A DNA stretch of 64,000 bases from Carboxydocella sporoproducens DSM 16521 (GCF_900167165.1 NZ_FUXM01000004.1:67265-131264), one strand, 5' to 3'. Counted from the first letter of the stretch, positions 43,751-52,523 are shown. The notes: generated by a model from the letters alone, not told the origin. Program-made: numbers and translations.

Positions 43751-43942
43751 ATGAAAGTTCTGTTTATCCTTGGCCTGGTCCTGATTCTGGCTTTTGGTTT
43801 TTCCCTGGGCGCCTGGGTGGCCTTTTATGGACTCAAGCTGAAGCATCCCGTCAGTAAAGGCCTGACCTTCTTGCTGCTGGGTGCCCTCATCTCCTTTCTG
43901 ACCTTCGCTTTAAGCATCTTCATCGTCTGGCCCGGCGTCTAA
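43751..43942 (+). CDS. small two-helix membrane protein
   Basis: 63 residues, two hydrophobic helices with FGFSLGAWVAFYGLK between them and VWPGV at the end; paralogue of 29553-29747. ATG 43751 follows AAAGGAGG. It lies between the zinc-finger gene and the 7-haem cytochrome gene, as in the sister operon, so it may be a small subunit of the cytochrome complex. Confidence 0.8.
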   Translation: MKVLFILGLVLILAFGFSLGAWVAFYGLKLKHPVSKGLTFLLLGALISFLTFALSIFIVWPGV

Positions 43943-43972
43943 ATCCTCCTCATCCGGAAAGGGGTGATGCCC

Positions 43973-44845
43973 GTGAAAAAGTCCCTTCTCTTTCTTCTCT
44001 TGCTGCTTTTGACCTGGCCCGGCTGGGCCCTGGCTGATACCGACCTGGCTGCCGCCCGCAAGTTCAATGAAGGCTGTCTGCGCTGTCATGGGGCCCAGGG
44101 CTTGCATACGCGAAGCAATGGCCAAAAAATCAGTCTCTATGTAGATGAGAGCAAATACTTCTCCTCTATTCACGGCACCAATCGCTGCACCACCTGCCAC
44201 ACCGATATCACCGACTACCCCCACGTTGGTGCCAAAACCGGTGCTGAACTGAGGCGGCTGGTAGAAAGCAATTGCCGGCGTTGCCATGATTATATTACCA
44301 GAGTCTATGACCAAAGTGCCCATGGGCTGGCCCGCCGGCAGGGTAAGCCCACCGCCCTCTGTCAGGATTGCCACGGCAAACACGATATCCGCAAGAAAGA
44401 AGACCCCCTGGCTCATACCTCTGGTCGCAATCAGACTGCTTCCTGCACTGCTTCCGGTTGCCATAGCGGCAGGATCAAGGAAAGCTATACCGAGAGCTTT
44501 CATGGCAAAGCTGTGGATTTAGGAGGTACCAAAGCCGCTACCTGCAGCGGCTGCCACGGCAGTCACAACATCCTTGGTCCCAAAGACCCGGCTTCACCGG
44601 TAAACAAGGTGAATGTACCACAAACCTGTGCCAAATGCCATTTCCGGGCCGAACCCAATTTCGCCAAAGGCACTGAACATTTTCTGCTGGAAAAGGAAGG
44701 GCCCGGTTCCCCCATGTACTATACCCTCAAGTTTTTTGTCTGGCTGACCATTAGTGTAATGGTACTGCTTACCATTCACATGGAACTGGAACTCTATCGC
44801 AAATGGAAAGCCGCTAAAGGAGGTGGCTCCTATGGCAGCCACTAA
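43973..44845 (+). CDS. heptahaem cytochrome c with C-terminal anchor
   Basis: 290 residues. A signal peptide (KKSLLFLLLLLLTWPGWALA), then CLRCH, CTTCH, CRRCH, CQDCH, CTASGCH (CX4CH), CSGCH and CAKCH, and a C-terminal membrane helix ending at ELYRKWKAAKG. The start is taken as GTG 43973, 8 nt after AAAGGGG; ATG 43967 is too close to that site but cannot be excluded. The paralogue at 28430-29320 agrees in length, haem spacing and the ESFHGKA segment. It would exchange electrons between the cytochrome b partner and a surface acceptor. Confidence 0.88.
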   Translation: MKKSLLFLLLLLLTWPGWALADTDLAAARKFNEGCLRCHGAQGLHTRSNGQKISLYVDESKYFSSIHGTNRCTTCHTDITDYPHVGAKTGAELRRLVESNCRRCHDYITRVYDQSAHGLARRQGKPTALCQDCHGKHDIRKKEDPLAHTSGRNQTASCTASGCHSGRIKESYTESFHGKAVDLGGTKAATCSGCHGSHNILGPKDPASPVNKVNVPQTCAKCHFRAEPNFAKGTEHFLLEKEGPGSPMYYTLKFFVWLTISVMVLLTIHMELELYRKWKAAKGGGSYGSH

Positions 44846-45530
44846 ATCCGCCTACCAGCGCTGGGATATACACCAGCGTCTGCAACATATCGGTGTCTTC
44901 AGCAGCTTTACTCTCTGCGCCATTACCGGCCTTTCGATCAAATTCAACCACGCCCCCTGGGCCCGTAGCATAGTCGATTTCTTCGGTGGCTTTGAGACCA
45001 TGTTCAAGTGGCATCTCTTCGGTGGACTGATCCTGACCCTGGCCTGTATCTACCACCTGGTCTGGATGGCCGTCAAAACCTGGAAAGGGGAGCTGGGCTG
45101 GGCTGTAATGCCAACTCTCAAGGATTTTACCGACCTGGCTGACCACCTGAAATATCAGTTAGGTCTTTCTGAGCAACCGGCCAGGTTTGACCGCTATTCT
45201 TACAAAGAAAAATTCGACTACTGGGCAGTTTTCTGGGGGATGTTTATCATCGGCGGTTCCGGATTTGTCATGTGGTTTCCCGAATGGGGGGCCTCTTTCC
45301 TCCCCCGCTGGCTCATTGATTGCTGGCGGGTTGGCCACAGTGATGAAGCAGTCCTGGCCGTCCTGGTCATCTTCACCTGGCACTTTTACAATGTCCACTT
45401 CAACCCGGACTTCTTCCCTGGCAATACCCTCTGGTTCAGTGGCCTGATGGATGAACAGGTAATGGAACATGAACATCCATTGGAGCTGGAACGCATTCGC
45501 CAGGAGGTGAACCGCCATGGCAGTATTTAA
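44832..45530 (+). CDS. di-haem cytochrome b subunit (FdnI/cyt b561-like)
   Basis: 232 residues, four membrane helices, strongly similar to 27651-28418 (shared RFDRYSYKEKFDYWAVFWGM, LPRWLIDCWR.GHSDEAVLA, WHFYNVHFNPDFFPG). Helix histidines (HQRLQHIG, YHLVWM, WHFYNVHF) are likely haem b ligands. ATG 44832 has AAAGGAGGTGG upstream; its first codons overlap the end of the 7-haem gene by 14 nt and its own end overlaps the 37-residue gene by 14 nt, a tightly coupled set. A role in quinone exchange is inferred. Confidence 0.88.
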   Translation: MAATKSAYQRWDIHQRLQHIGVFSSFTLCAITGLSIKFNHAPWARSIVDFFGGFETMFKWHLFGGLILTLACIYHLVWMAVKTWKGELGWAVMPTLKDFTDLADHLKYQLGLSEQPARFDRYSYKEKFDYWAVFWGMFIIGGSGFVMWFPEWGASFLPRWLIDCWRVGHSDEAVLAVLVIFTWHFYNVHFNPDFFPGNTLWFSGLMDEQVMEHEHPLELERIRQEVNRHGSI

Positions 45531-45630
45531 ATATAGCCGCAATCGCCTCCTGATTATTCTGGAAATGCTCCTCTACCTTTTCATTTTGCTCTGGTTCCTC
45601 TATGAATACATCCCACTGGGGTTGAGTTGA
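45517..45630 (+). CDS. 37-residue single-helix membrane protein
   Basis: MAVFKYSRNRLLI, one hydrophobic helix, and the end EYIPLGLS. ATG 45517 has AGGAGGTG 8 nt upstream and overlaps the cytochrome b stop. Same length and slot as 27574-27687, with about 60% identity by eye, which argues for a real protein, probably a minor subunit of the cytochrome complex. Confidence 0.87.
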   Translation: MAVFKYSRNRLLIILEMLLYLFILLWFLYEYIPLGLS

Positions 45631-45643
45631 AGGAGGTGAACTG

Positions 45644-46246
45644 ATGAGCATGAAAAGGCTGTTTATCTTCCTCCTTCTGACTTTGCTGGTGGCCCTGACT
45701 GCCGCCGTCCTTTTCAGCCAGGGCAGCATCGATTTCAGTCAGAATCGCCGGGAAGCCGCCCTCTGTGATAATTGCCATGAAATGATCCCCAATGTCATTA
45801 CCTGGCGTCTCTCTTCCCACCAGAAAATCGGCTGTCTGAACTGTCATCGGGACATTACCCTTACCACCTTTGCCTACCGGCACTGGCGGGGTTTTTTTCA
45901 GACCCCAATCCAGGGTAACTTCATCCCCGACCAGACTTGCCGTCAATGCCACACTAGCCGGCGCCAGTTAACCATGCCAGACAATCTGAACGTTCCCCAT
46001 TTCCTGCATACTACCAGGCAGGTGGATTGTGTTGACTGCCACGCTAAAATCGTCCACCGTGGCATCAGCAAAAGCCCACTCCTCAGGCAGCTCAGCTTCC
46101 CCGGAGAATATACGGAAGCTAAACTCATCCCCCTGGCCCAGCGTTTACCCTCCCGGGTGCAGATGGCAGAATGCAAAGGCTGTCATAACGGCGCTATGGC
46201 CAGTAACCGCTGCTCGGTTTGCCATCCGCAAAATAAGGGAAAATAG
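45644..46246 (+). CDS. hexahaem NapC/NirT-like membrane cytochrome c
   Basis: 200 residues: N-terminal membrane anchor (about 4-25) and six CxxCH sites (CDNCH, CLNCH, CRQCH, CVDCH, CKGCH, CSVCH). It has the NapC/NirT features FSQGSIDFSQN...CDNCHEM and WRLSSHQKIGCLNCH and is paralogous to 27016-27558, with an insertion of about 20 residues before haem 5. ATG 45644 follows AAGGAGGTG. It is the last gene of the plus-strand operon and is followed by a terminator. It would pass quinol electrons outward. Confidence 0.88.
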   Translation: MSMKRLFIFLLLTLLVALTAAVLFSQGSIDFSQNRREAALCDNCHEMIPNVITWRLSSHQKIGCLNCHRDITLTTFAYRHWRGFFQTPIQGNFIPDQTCRQCHTSRRQLTMPDNLNVPHFLHTTRQVDCVDCHAKIVHRGISKSPLLRQLSFPGEYTEAKLIPLAQRLPSRVQMAECKGCHNGAMASNRCSVCHPQNKGK

Positions 46247-46260
46247 TGTTACTACCCCCG

Positions 46261-46295
46261 GCCTCTGCATATGGTATAGCAGAGGCATATTTTTT
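46261..46295 (+). terminator. terminator of the plus-strand cytochrome operon
   Basis: GCCTCTGC-ATATGGTATA-GCAGAGGC followed by ATATTTTTT. Confidence 0.88.
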
Positions 46296-46406
46296 CAGAT
46301 AAATTTGTGAAAGTTACAACTTTTACTCACCAATGAGCAGGAATTTTGCCAATCATGTCCAATATAATTGTGAATGTAATCGCATTTAACAAAGGAGGCC
46401 TGACCG

Positions 46407-48209
46407 ATGAAAAGACTCTTCTCCACTGATGTGGTCTTTTTGCACGCCCCGAGCGTCTATGATTTCCGGCGGGATACCATTTTCTTCGGGCCCATCAGTG
46501 ATGTGGTACCCTCCTCGCCGGCCTTCGAAATGTATCCCATGGGCATTACCAGCCTGGCTGAAACCCTGGAGAAAAATGGCTACAATGTGCGCATTGTCAA
46601 CCTGGCCTACCTGATGCTGCGGGACCCGGATTTTGACCCGGAAAAGCTGATCGCTCGCCTCAAGCCCAGGTTGTTCGCCATTGACCTGCACTGGTTACCC
46701 CATGCCCATGGCAGCCTGGAAGTGGCCCAGCTCTGCAAAAAGTATCATCCGGATATCCCTGTGGCTTTTGGCGGCTTATCCTCTTCCTACTATCATGAGG
46801 AATTGATCAGCTATCCTTATGTGGATTTTGTCCTGCGGGGTGATTCCACCGAAGAGCCGATGCGGCAACTGGTCAGCAGCCTGCGCCAGGGCCAGGCGGA
46901 TTTCAGCTCTATCCCCAACCTGACCTGGAAAAAACCCGACGGGCAGCCGGTGGTCAACCCCCTGACCTGGATTCCCGATAACCTGGATTACACTACCATT
47001 CCCAGTTATCGCTATGTGATGGGCTCAGTCTTTAAATACGGTAGTTTACATAACACCATGCCCTACCTGGACTGGCTGAGCTATCCCATTACCGCCCTGC
47101 TTACCGCCCGGGGCTGTACCCAGAACTGTTCCATCTGCGGGGGTTCCCGCTCCGCCTATGCCAGAATCTGCGGCCGTCAGAAACCGGCTTACCGCTCACC
47201 AAAGGCCCTGGTGGAAGATATCCGCTTTATTAAGTCTTTTGGCAAAGCACCGATTTTTATCTTGCACGACATCCGCCAGGCCGGAATGGATTATGCCCGG
47301 GAATTTTTCGGTTTGTTGAAAAAAGAAAGGATCCCCAATGAGTTGATTATCGAGCTCTTTTTCCCGGCCGATGAAGAATATTTCCGCCTGATTAGTGAAA
47401 GTGTGCCCAGGTTCAGTCTGGAACTGACCATCGAGACCCATGAGGAACATTTGCGGCGCCTGAACGGCAAGTTCAAGTGCAGTAACGCTGCAGTAGAAGC
47501 TACTATTGCGGCAGCTCTAAAATATAACTGCCGCAAAATCGATCTCTTCTTTATGACCGGTATCCCCGGCCAGACTTACCAGAGCGCTCTGGCCAGTATC
47601 GACTATTGCCGGCAGCTACTGGAGAAGTTCAATGGGGATAAACGGCTCTCCTTGTTTATTGCACCTCTGGCTCCCTTTCTCGATCCAGGCAGCCCGGCTT
47701 TTGAAAACCCGGAAAAGTACGGGTATATCAAGCACTGCCAGACCCTGGAGGATCACCGTCAGGCTTTAACCCGGCCCAGCTGGAAGCATATTCTCAGTTA
47801 TGAAACTACTACTATGAGCCGGGACGAGATTGTAGAAGCTACCTATGAGGCCGCCTACCGGTTGAATGAGCTGAAACGGGAATATAACCTGATTCCGGAA
47901 GAAGTATATGAGGATATTCGCTATCGTATTACCCAGGCCCGGCAGATTATCGCCGAAATTGACCGTATCCTGCTCATTCCCGATGAAGAGGTTCGCCAGC
48001 TTAGTCTGCAAAAGTTGAAAGCCAGAGTAGCAGAGCTGAATCGCCATACCATCTGTGGCAAGGATGAGCTGAAATGGCCTCTGCGCCGCCGTTTTGCCGG
48101 ATTGTGGTCCCTGGGTAAACTGTTGACAATGCTTTTTCTGGAGGAAGTAAAGCGAGTGGGATTGCGCCTGCGGGGTAACTATGACCAGCATCCGCTGGAA
48201 ATGGGGTAA
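46407..48209 (+). CDS. B12-binding-domain radical SAM protein (TIGR04190-like)
   Basis: 600 residues. An N-terminal cobalamin-binding-type Rossmann domain (about 8-160, with DLHWLPHAHGSLEVAQ and VAFGGLSSSYY) is followed by a radical SAM core with the cluster motif CTQNCSICGG (about residue 235) and a long C-terminal helical region. It looks like the family annotated as B12-binding domain/radical SAM domain protein (TIGR04190); its reaction is unknown. ATG 46407 follows AAAGGAGG. It is monocistronic with its own terminator, beside the cytochrome operon. A role in cofactor or lipid modification is possible but unproven. Confidence 0.85.
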   Translation: MKRLFSTDVVFLHAPSVYDFRRDTIFFGPISDVVPSSPAFEMYPMGITSLAETLEKNGYNVRIVNLAYLMLRDPDFDPEKLIARLKPRLFAIDLHWLPHAHGSLEVAQLCKKYHPDIPVAFGGLSSSYYHEELISYPYVDFVLRGDSTEEPMRQLVSSLRQGQADFSSIPNLTWKKPDGQPVVNPLTWIPDNLDYTTIPSYRYVMGSVFKYGSLHNTMPYLDWLSYPITALLTARGCTQNCSICGGSRSAYARICGRQKPAYRSPKALVEDIRFIKSFGKAPIFILHDIRQAGMDYAREFFGLLKKERIPNELIIELFFPADEEYFRLISESVPRFSLELTIETHEEHLRRLNGKFKCSNAAVEATIAAALKYNCRKIDLFFMTGIPGQTYQSALASIDYCRQLLEKFNGDKRLSLFIAPLAPFLDPGSPAFENPEKYGYIKHCQTLEDHRQALTRPSWKHILSYETTTMSRDEIVEATYEAAYRLNELKREYNLIPEEVYEDIRYRITQARQIIAEIDRILLIPDEEVRQLSLQKLKARVAELNRHTICGKDELKWPLRRRFAGLWSLGKLLTMLFLEEVKRVGLRLRGNYDQHPLEMG

Positions 48210-48212
48210 AGA

Positions 48213-48246
48213 AAAGAGGGGGTTGCTGGCCCCCTCTTTCCTTTTT
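48213..48246 (+). terminator. terminator of the radical SAM gene
   Basis: AAAGAGGGGG-TTGCTGG-CCCCCTCTTT, a 10-bp stem followed by CCTTTTT. Confidence 0.88.
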
Positions 48247-48250
48247 AAAG

Positions 48251-48695
48251 TTATGGGATACTGTAGATAATCTTAGATTGATTATCTAATGCGGTAATGG
48301 ATTTAACCCCATTCACCGCTTCCTCGGTAATGGCTAAAAAATCACCGTTTACTTTATTTGATATTGAGCCACCGCCACCTATGGACAACTGTTCATTTAA
48401 AGATGTTTTTGCAATTCCTCCGCCTCCACCTAAAAGTCTAATATCTGTGCCATTTACTTTAAATAACCTATAATCCACATGATGGCCGTCAGATAGATCA
48501 TAAGAAAACAGAGCAATTTTCCCATTCCTGAAATCCTTAACCTGGATTAATTTAAAAATTATCGTTTCCGGGAAGATCTTTCTTAAGCAAAAAAATTAGC
48601 TGATTGTTACTAAATGATTTAGGCTGACTTGTCGCGCAACCCAGAACCGAAAATGAAACCAGACAAACTAGAAGAAGTAGTTGAAAGTACTTCAT
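48251..48695 (-). pseudogene. frameshifted lipoprotein gene
   Basis: From ATG 48695 (AAAAGGAG upstream) a lipoprotein signal with lipobox VLGC at residue 21 is read, but the frame stops after KKDLPGKR. In the frame one base over, sequence resumes as ETIIFKLIQVKDFRNG and continues to 48251 with a glycine-rich segment. A single lost G in the GGG at about 48569-48571 explains both halves; the restored protein would be about 148 residues. It may be a real mutation or a sequencing error. Family not recognised. Confidence 0.7.
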
Positions 48696-48746
48696 TGCTT
48701 TAACTCCTTTTCTGAACCGCCACTCTAGGATAATGTCTCTTATTTT

Positions 48747-48929
48747 TTATTGCGTAAATAAAAATATATTATTATACCTGGAGGAAAAAAGGACTATTAT
48801 ACTACAAAATATAGCTGATTTTACTGTATTCCCATGATAACGTGCGTCTCTGAAGATAAATACTGCAATACAAAGTATTATTCCTAAAAGAATTATATTA
48901 ATTAAGTTAAAAATATGAAATGCTATCAT
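48747..48929 (-). CDS. small hypothetical membrane protein
   Basis: 60 residues, very hydrophobic (two possible helices, about 5-27 and 38-55), AT-rich. ATG 48929 has GAGGGG 3-4 nt upstream, closer than usual. No homologue recognised, and no neighbour on the same strand close enough to suggest function. It may be spurious. Confidence 0.35.
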   Translation of the reverse strand: MIAFHIFNLINIILLGIILCIAVFIFRDARYHGNTVKSAIFCSIIVLFSSRYNNIFLFTQ

Positions 48930-49031
48930 TTTCCCCTCACATTTACAAATATTTTACGACTATTTATCCAGAGCTTTTCCTAATAAGATTGCCAATACAG
49001 ACTCTATACAATTTACTCAGTGCAGTTAGCA

Positions 49032-49058
49032 TAAAAAAAGAGGGGGAGCTCCCCCTCA
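49032..49058 (-). terminator. terminator of the SLH protein gene
   Basis: Minus-strand GAGGGGGAG/CTCCCCCTC perfect palindrome followed by T7. Confidence 0.9.
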
Positions 49059-49063
49059 TCTGA

Positions 49064-51262
49064 TTATTGCAGCCACCTGCTGACCATTACCATATTTTCA
49101 ACTCTTTTGGCATATCGAAAAGGAAACCCTTGCTGTAAATTATATTTAGTCCAGCCTTTCTCCGCAGCAAGCTGCCAGTCAGTCTCCAATCCCTGGTTTT
49201 CTCCGCTGGTTAACAGATTGCGTATCCGGTAGGCTCTGGCCAAAATCATAATCGCTTCCGCTCTGGTGATAGGCTTACTGGGTTCAAAGCGGTTGGAACC
49301 GACTCCGTAAACCAGACCGAGGGAACGGGCCTGGTTTATAGCAACAGCATACCATGCCGCTGGATGAATATCGGCAAAGTCTGCAGCCTGACCTCCTGCC
49401 GGCCAGGGAAAAGCTCGCATCAACAGACTGATAAATTCTGCCCTGGTCATGTTATCTCCAGGGCGTAAGCCCCGCTCATCTCCTTTAATAATGCCCGCAA
49501 CCCAGAGCGGGCCAATTTCCGGCAGTGCCCACTGGTAAGCGCTCCCCAGTTTCTCCCTCAAGCCCATATATCGGTCATCCATACTGTTTGGTGATGAGCC
49601 ATCTTCATCATCGCCTGTATCCTGTGGTACAGGGGGGTTATCTTGCTGAAAATAGACCCAGTCGGCAAACAGGGGCCTTTCCACCTCGCCAGCAGGAGTG
49701 CCTGATACGGCTATGCGGTTCCAGCCCGGCAGAAGGTTGAGAGCTATCTGCTTGTTCCCCGAAGCATCGGCTGTTTGCTGAATTTCCTGGCCATTTAACC
49801 AGATGCTAATAGCAGACTCAGCTGCCAGATGGCTGAATAGCAACCTCCCATCCCTGTCCAAACTGCAATAGGGAGTGGATTGCGGGTCCAGCCAGAGATT
49901 GCGTTTGATCAGGGTCTGTTTTCCCTCTTTCTCCGCGAGTACGTTGATTGTATTGATTCCGGGATTGAGTTGCAGCTCATAAGTCCAGTATCCGCCTGTT
50001 GTGGTCACAACAGCATTATTAATTTTCACTGTCGCTCCCTGATCGGCCCAGCCTTTGAGTAAATAGGATGATGAGGCAAATGCCATTTGGTCCGGCAAAT
50101 TTTCCAGTCTCAACTCCGGCCCGGCGTCCGGAATTAAACCATAAACCAAAGCAAATGGCTGCGGTCCTTGAATCAGAGATACAGCCTCCACCGTGATGCG
50201 ATATTCAGTCCCGGGTTGCAGGTTGCTCAACAGAATTCTTTCGCAGTTATCAGTATTATTTTCTGCCCCCGCTGAATCCGCCAAATCGTTGGGGGTGTAG
50301 ATTCTGAGCAGATTCTGACCGCTTTCCTGGTCATAGATATCGGCCCGCACATCCAGGTTTAAATCATTGACTAACGATCCGTCCCCTATTTCCGCCGGAT
50401 AATCCATCCAGGTTAAAACTACTGCCAGGCGGTACCCTGTCGGAATCGACGCTGGCGAGACCCAGGAAAAGGTTTGGGATGGCGTCTCCTCAGTCAATTC
50501 TCCCTGTATGAATTCCAGCTCATCCCATGCCTGATTTAATGAGTGAGGCCTGAAAAAACCATACCCCCTTTCTTCTACCGAAGAATACTGTTCCGGATAG
50601 GCTGCAGCCACAGCTATTGCTTTCAATAATGCCCCGATAGGCTCGATACCGGCCTCCAGCAGTTTTTGCCGCCATTGGTCTAAATGAACCTTGACCCAGG
50701 TAGCAGCATATAAAGTGCCATGTGCAGGTTGATAGCCCTGGGGAGTTAAGGTCGCCCACCATTCCGCAGGAGCTAAAATGTCTGGTTTAATCCGATCCAG
50801 AGCCGGTCCGCCTGTGCTAAATTCTGCTTTTCTCCAACTATCATAGACATTGGCAGTTACTGAATTTCCCCAGGGCAAGCTCTGGCTGCCACCCACTACC
50901 AGCGCGTTTTTGGCCACGGCCGGTGCCAGCAAATTTCTGTATCCCGCCCGGTCTCCGGCAGGAAATACCAATAACGCCCGGGGATTATCCCAGAGAAACT
51001 GGTCCACCATTTGACTTTCCGACAGATAATCATCATTAATGCCCTCTGGATAAGGTGGTTCCCACTGATCAACAATAATGCTTTCTCCCTGTTGATAGAT
51101 ATCCTGCCAGATGGCTGGCCTGTTTGTTCCTGGAAGAACGGCTACTTCTTTAGCTTGAGGCCACTCCTCCCAGACAGGCATCCCGGCAGCTGCTGGCATC
51201 GGCAAAAGCTGACCCAGAAGCAATAATAATACAAGACCAGGACAAATAATTCTCTTTCTCAT
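49064..51262 (-). CDS. S-layer-anchored degenerate subtilase
   Basis: 732 residues with a signal peptide (to about residue 27). Residues about 90-230 follow the subtilisin fold: LVFPAGDRAGY, NALVVGGS, RIKPDILAPAEWW (cf. KPDVxAPG) and HGTLYAATWV, where the catalytic GTSMAxP serine is replaced by Leu; no clear catalytic Asp or His remains. Beta domains follow (jelly-roll TWMDYPAEIGDGSLVNDLNLD, then Ig-like), a Pro/Asp linker, and two or three SLH motifs (about 600-700, FEPSKPITRAEAIMILARAY). ATG 51262 follows GGAGG at 8 nt. Probably a cell-surface structural or binding protein rather than a protease. Confidence 0.82.
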   Translation of the reverse strand: MRKRIICPGLVLLLLLGQLLPMPAAAGMPVWEEWPQAKEVAVLPGTNRPAIWQDIYQQGESIIVDQWEPPYPEGINDDYLSESQMVDQFLWDNPRALLVFPAGDRAGYRNLLAPAVAKNALVVGGSQSLPWGNSVTANVYDSWRKAEFSTGGPALDRIKPDILAPAEWWATLTPQGYQPAHGTLYAATWVKVHLDQWRQKLLEAGIEPIGALLKAIAVAAAYPEQYSSVEERGYGFFRPHSLNQAWDELEFIQGELTEETPSQTFSWVSPASIPTGYRLAVVLTWMDYPAEIGDGSLVNDLNLDVRADIYDQESGQNLLRIYTPNDLADSAGAENNTDNCERILLSNLQPGTEYRITVEAVSLIQGPQPFALVYGLIPDAGPELRLENLPDQMAFASSSYLLKGWADQGATVKINNAVVTTTGGYWTYELQLNPGINTINVLAEKEGKQTLIKRNLWLDPQSTPYCSLDRDGRLLFSHLAAESAISIWLNGQEIQQTADASGNKQIALNLLPGWNRIAVSGTPAGEVERPLFADWVYFQQDNPPVPQDTGDDEDGSSPNSMDDRYMGLREKLGSAYQWALPEIGPLWVAGIIKGDERGLRPGDNMTRAEFISLLMRAFPWPAGGQAADFADIHPAAWYAVAINQARSLGLVYGVGSNRFEPSKPITRAEAIMILARAYRIRNLLTSGENQGLETDWQLAAEKGWTKYNLQQGFPFRYAKRVENMVMVSRWLQ

Positions 51263-51289
51263 CCCTATCACCTCCGCTCCTAAGATAAA

Positions 51290-51316
51290 ACCCTCCGGGA
51301 TTTAATCCGAGAGGGT
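51290..51316 (-). terminator. terminator of the secreted Ig-like protein gene
   Basis: Minus-strand ACCCTC.CGGAT..ATCC.G.GAGGGT followed by TTTATC; includes the stop codon of the upstream gene. Confidence 0.7.
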
Positions 51317-52153
51317 AACACGCTGTTCACCGATATATATGTCAAAAGTTCTTGAAGGAACGGAACAGTTACCGGCATGATCAATCAATATGGCAGTTAA
51401 CCTGTAATTACCTTCCGGTAATGGTTGCGCCGGCCTGGCCCACCATACGCCACCGATAAAATCCACTACTCCTTCCATTAATAAATCTCCTGTCTCGGTT
51501 TTAATCTGGACCCGTTCCCAGTCTAGGCCCCAGCCTGGCGGAAGAACGCCAAAAATCAGCGGAATTTTCCCTAATATCTCTTTGTCTTCCACTTCGGCAA
51601 TCCATAATGGTAATGGCGGATAAGCCGGTGCTACTGTATCCTTCAGAACATTTGTGCTTAAAACTTGCCCGGTACTGGCGATGGCTTTAACCTGAGTTAT
51701 TCCATCGGGGCAAAAAGCCAGATCAAATTTTTCGGAAAAAAAACCTTCTGCATCAGTTGCCACAAAGCCAAGGCTAACTCCATAAACTTCAACTTCTACA
51801 CTGGAGTTGGGTTCGGCAAAACCATAAATTTCCACATCAGTGACATTAGAAGCATTAATGGCCCCACCGGTAACAGCCACAAATCTGTCAACCCCCGATT
51901 GGCTTATTTCAGGTTCAGTTTTAACCAGCAGTTCATCTGTTGCGACCGGTACACTTTCTTCAGCATACACATCCTGGTTGACTTCTTGAGAAGGTTCTTG
52001 AGGTACATCCTGAGGCACTCCCTGTTTTTCTTGATAGACTTGTTCATACACTGCTTCCGGTACTGTTTCTTCTGCCAGGCCAAATGGCAGCATGATAAAA
52101 AAAGACAGCAGGATAATCAGTGCTAAACTTACCAGTCGGCTGAGCTTGATCAT
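51302..52153 (-). CDS. secreted Ig-like domain protein
   Basis: 283 residues. Signal peptide (MIKLSRLVSLALIILLSFF..., cleavage about residue 27), a Glu/Gln/Val/Pro-rich low-complexity linker (about 28-70), then two beta-sandwich modules: NVTDVEIYGFAEPNSSVEVEV with CPDGITQVKAIA (about 105-165) and a Bap-like LPEGNYRLTAILIDHAGN (about 245). Only two Cys, no haem site. It lies upstream of the SLH protein gene and behind the radical SAM/Res cluster. Likely an extracellular adhesive or scaffold protein; the family is not assigned. Confidence 0.7.
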   Translation of the reverse strand: MIKLSRLVSLALIILLSFFIMLPFGLAEETVPEAVYEQVYQEKQGVPQDVPQEPSQEVNQDVYAEESVPVATDELLVKTEPEISQSGVDRFVAVTGGAINASNVTDVEIYGFAEPNSSVEVEVYGVSLGFVATDAEGFFSEKFDLAFCPDGITQVKAIASTGQVLSTNVLKDTVAPAYPPLPLWIAEVEDKEILGKIPLIFGVLPPGWGLDWERVQIKTETGDLLMEGVVDFIGGVWWARPAQPLPEGNYRLTAILIDHAGNCSVPSRTFDIYIGEQRVTLSD

Positions 52154-52192
52154 TACTCTCGCCTCACCATTAAAAGCTTATTATAATTTACT

Positions 52193-52522
52193 TCAATATT
52201 TTTTGACAAAATCCTGCTGTTTTCGCCAATAAAATATACCAAAACATATCACTATAAATATTAAGATATGTTTAAACACTAAAAACATAACCAGGCCCTT
52301 TTGCTGGGCCGGCAGTAATTCCATTGTTGTAAAAAAGATAGTCCTGGGTATACCAGTAAGGATGATAAACAATAGGGCCAGTTTAAGCTGCTGTTTAAAC
52401 CAGTCCCTGGCGTTGGTCGGTAAAAAGCTATACCAGCGATAACCTACCCAGGCCAATGCCGCAAAATAGCCGGTTATCAGATCATGAGCGTAATTATTAA
52501 AAGTCAGTAACAATTTAAGCAC
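52193..52522 (-). CDS. uncharacterised membrane protein
   Basis: 109 residues with three or so hydrophobic segments (about 15-32, 48-65, 78-98) and conserved-looking aromatic/His positions (NNYAHDLITGYFAALAWVGYRWY; FKHILIF). The start is GTG 52522, directly after the radical SAM stop, so it is translationally coupled to the gene before it. No family recognised; the His pair and the location in a cytochrome biogenesis operon would suit a haem-binding role, but that is speculative. Confidence 0.6.
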   Translation of the reverse strand: MLKLLLTFNNYAHDLITGYFAALAWVGYRWYSFLPTNARDWFKQQLKLALLFIILTGIPRTIFFTTMELLPAQQKGLVMFLVFKHILIFIVICFGIFYWRKQQDFVKKY

Positions 52523-52523
52523 T

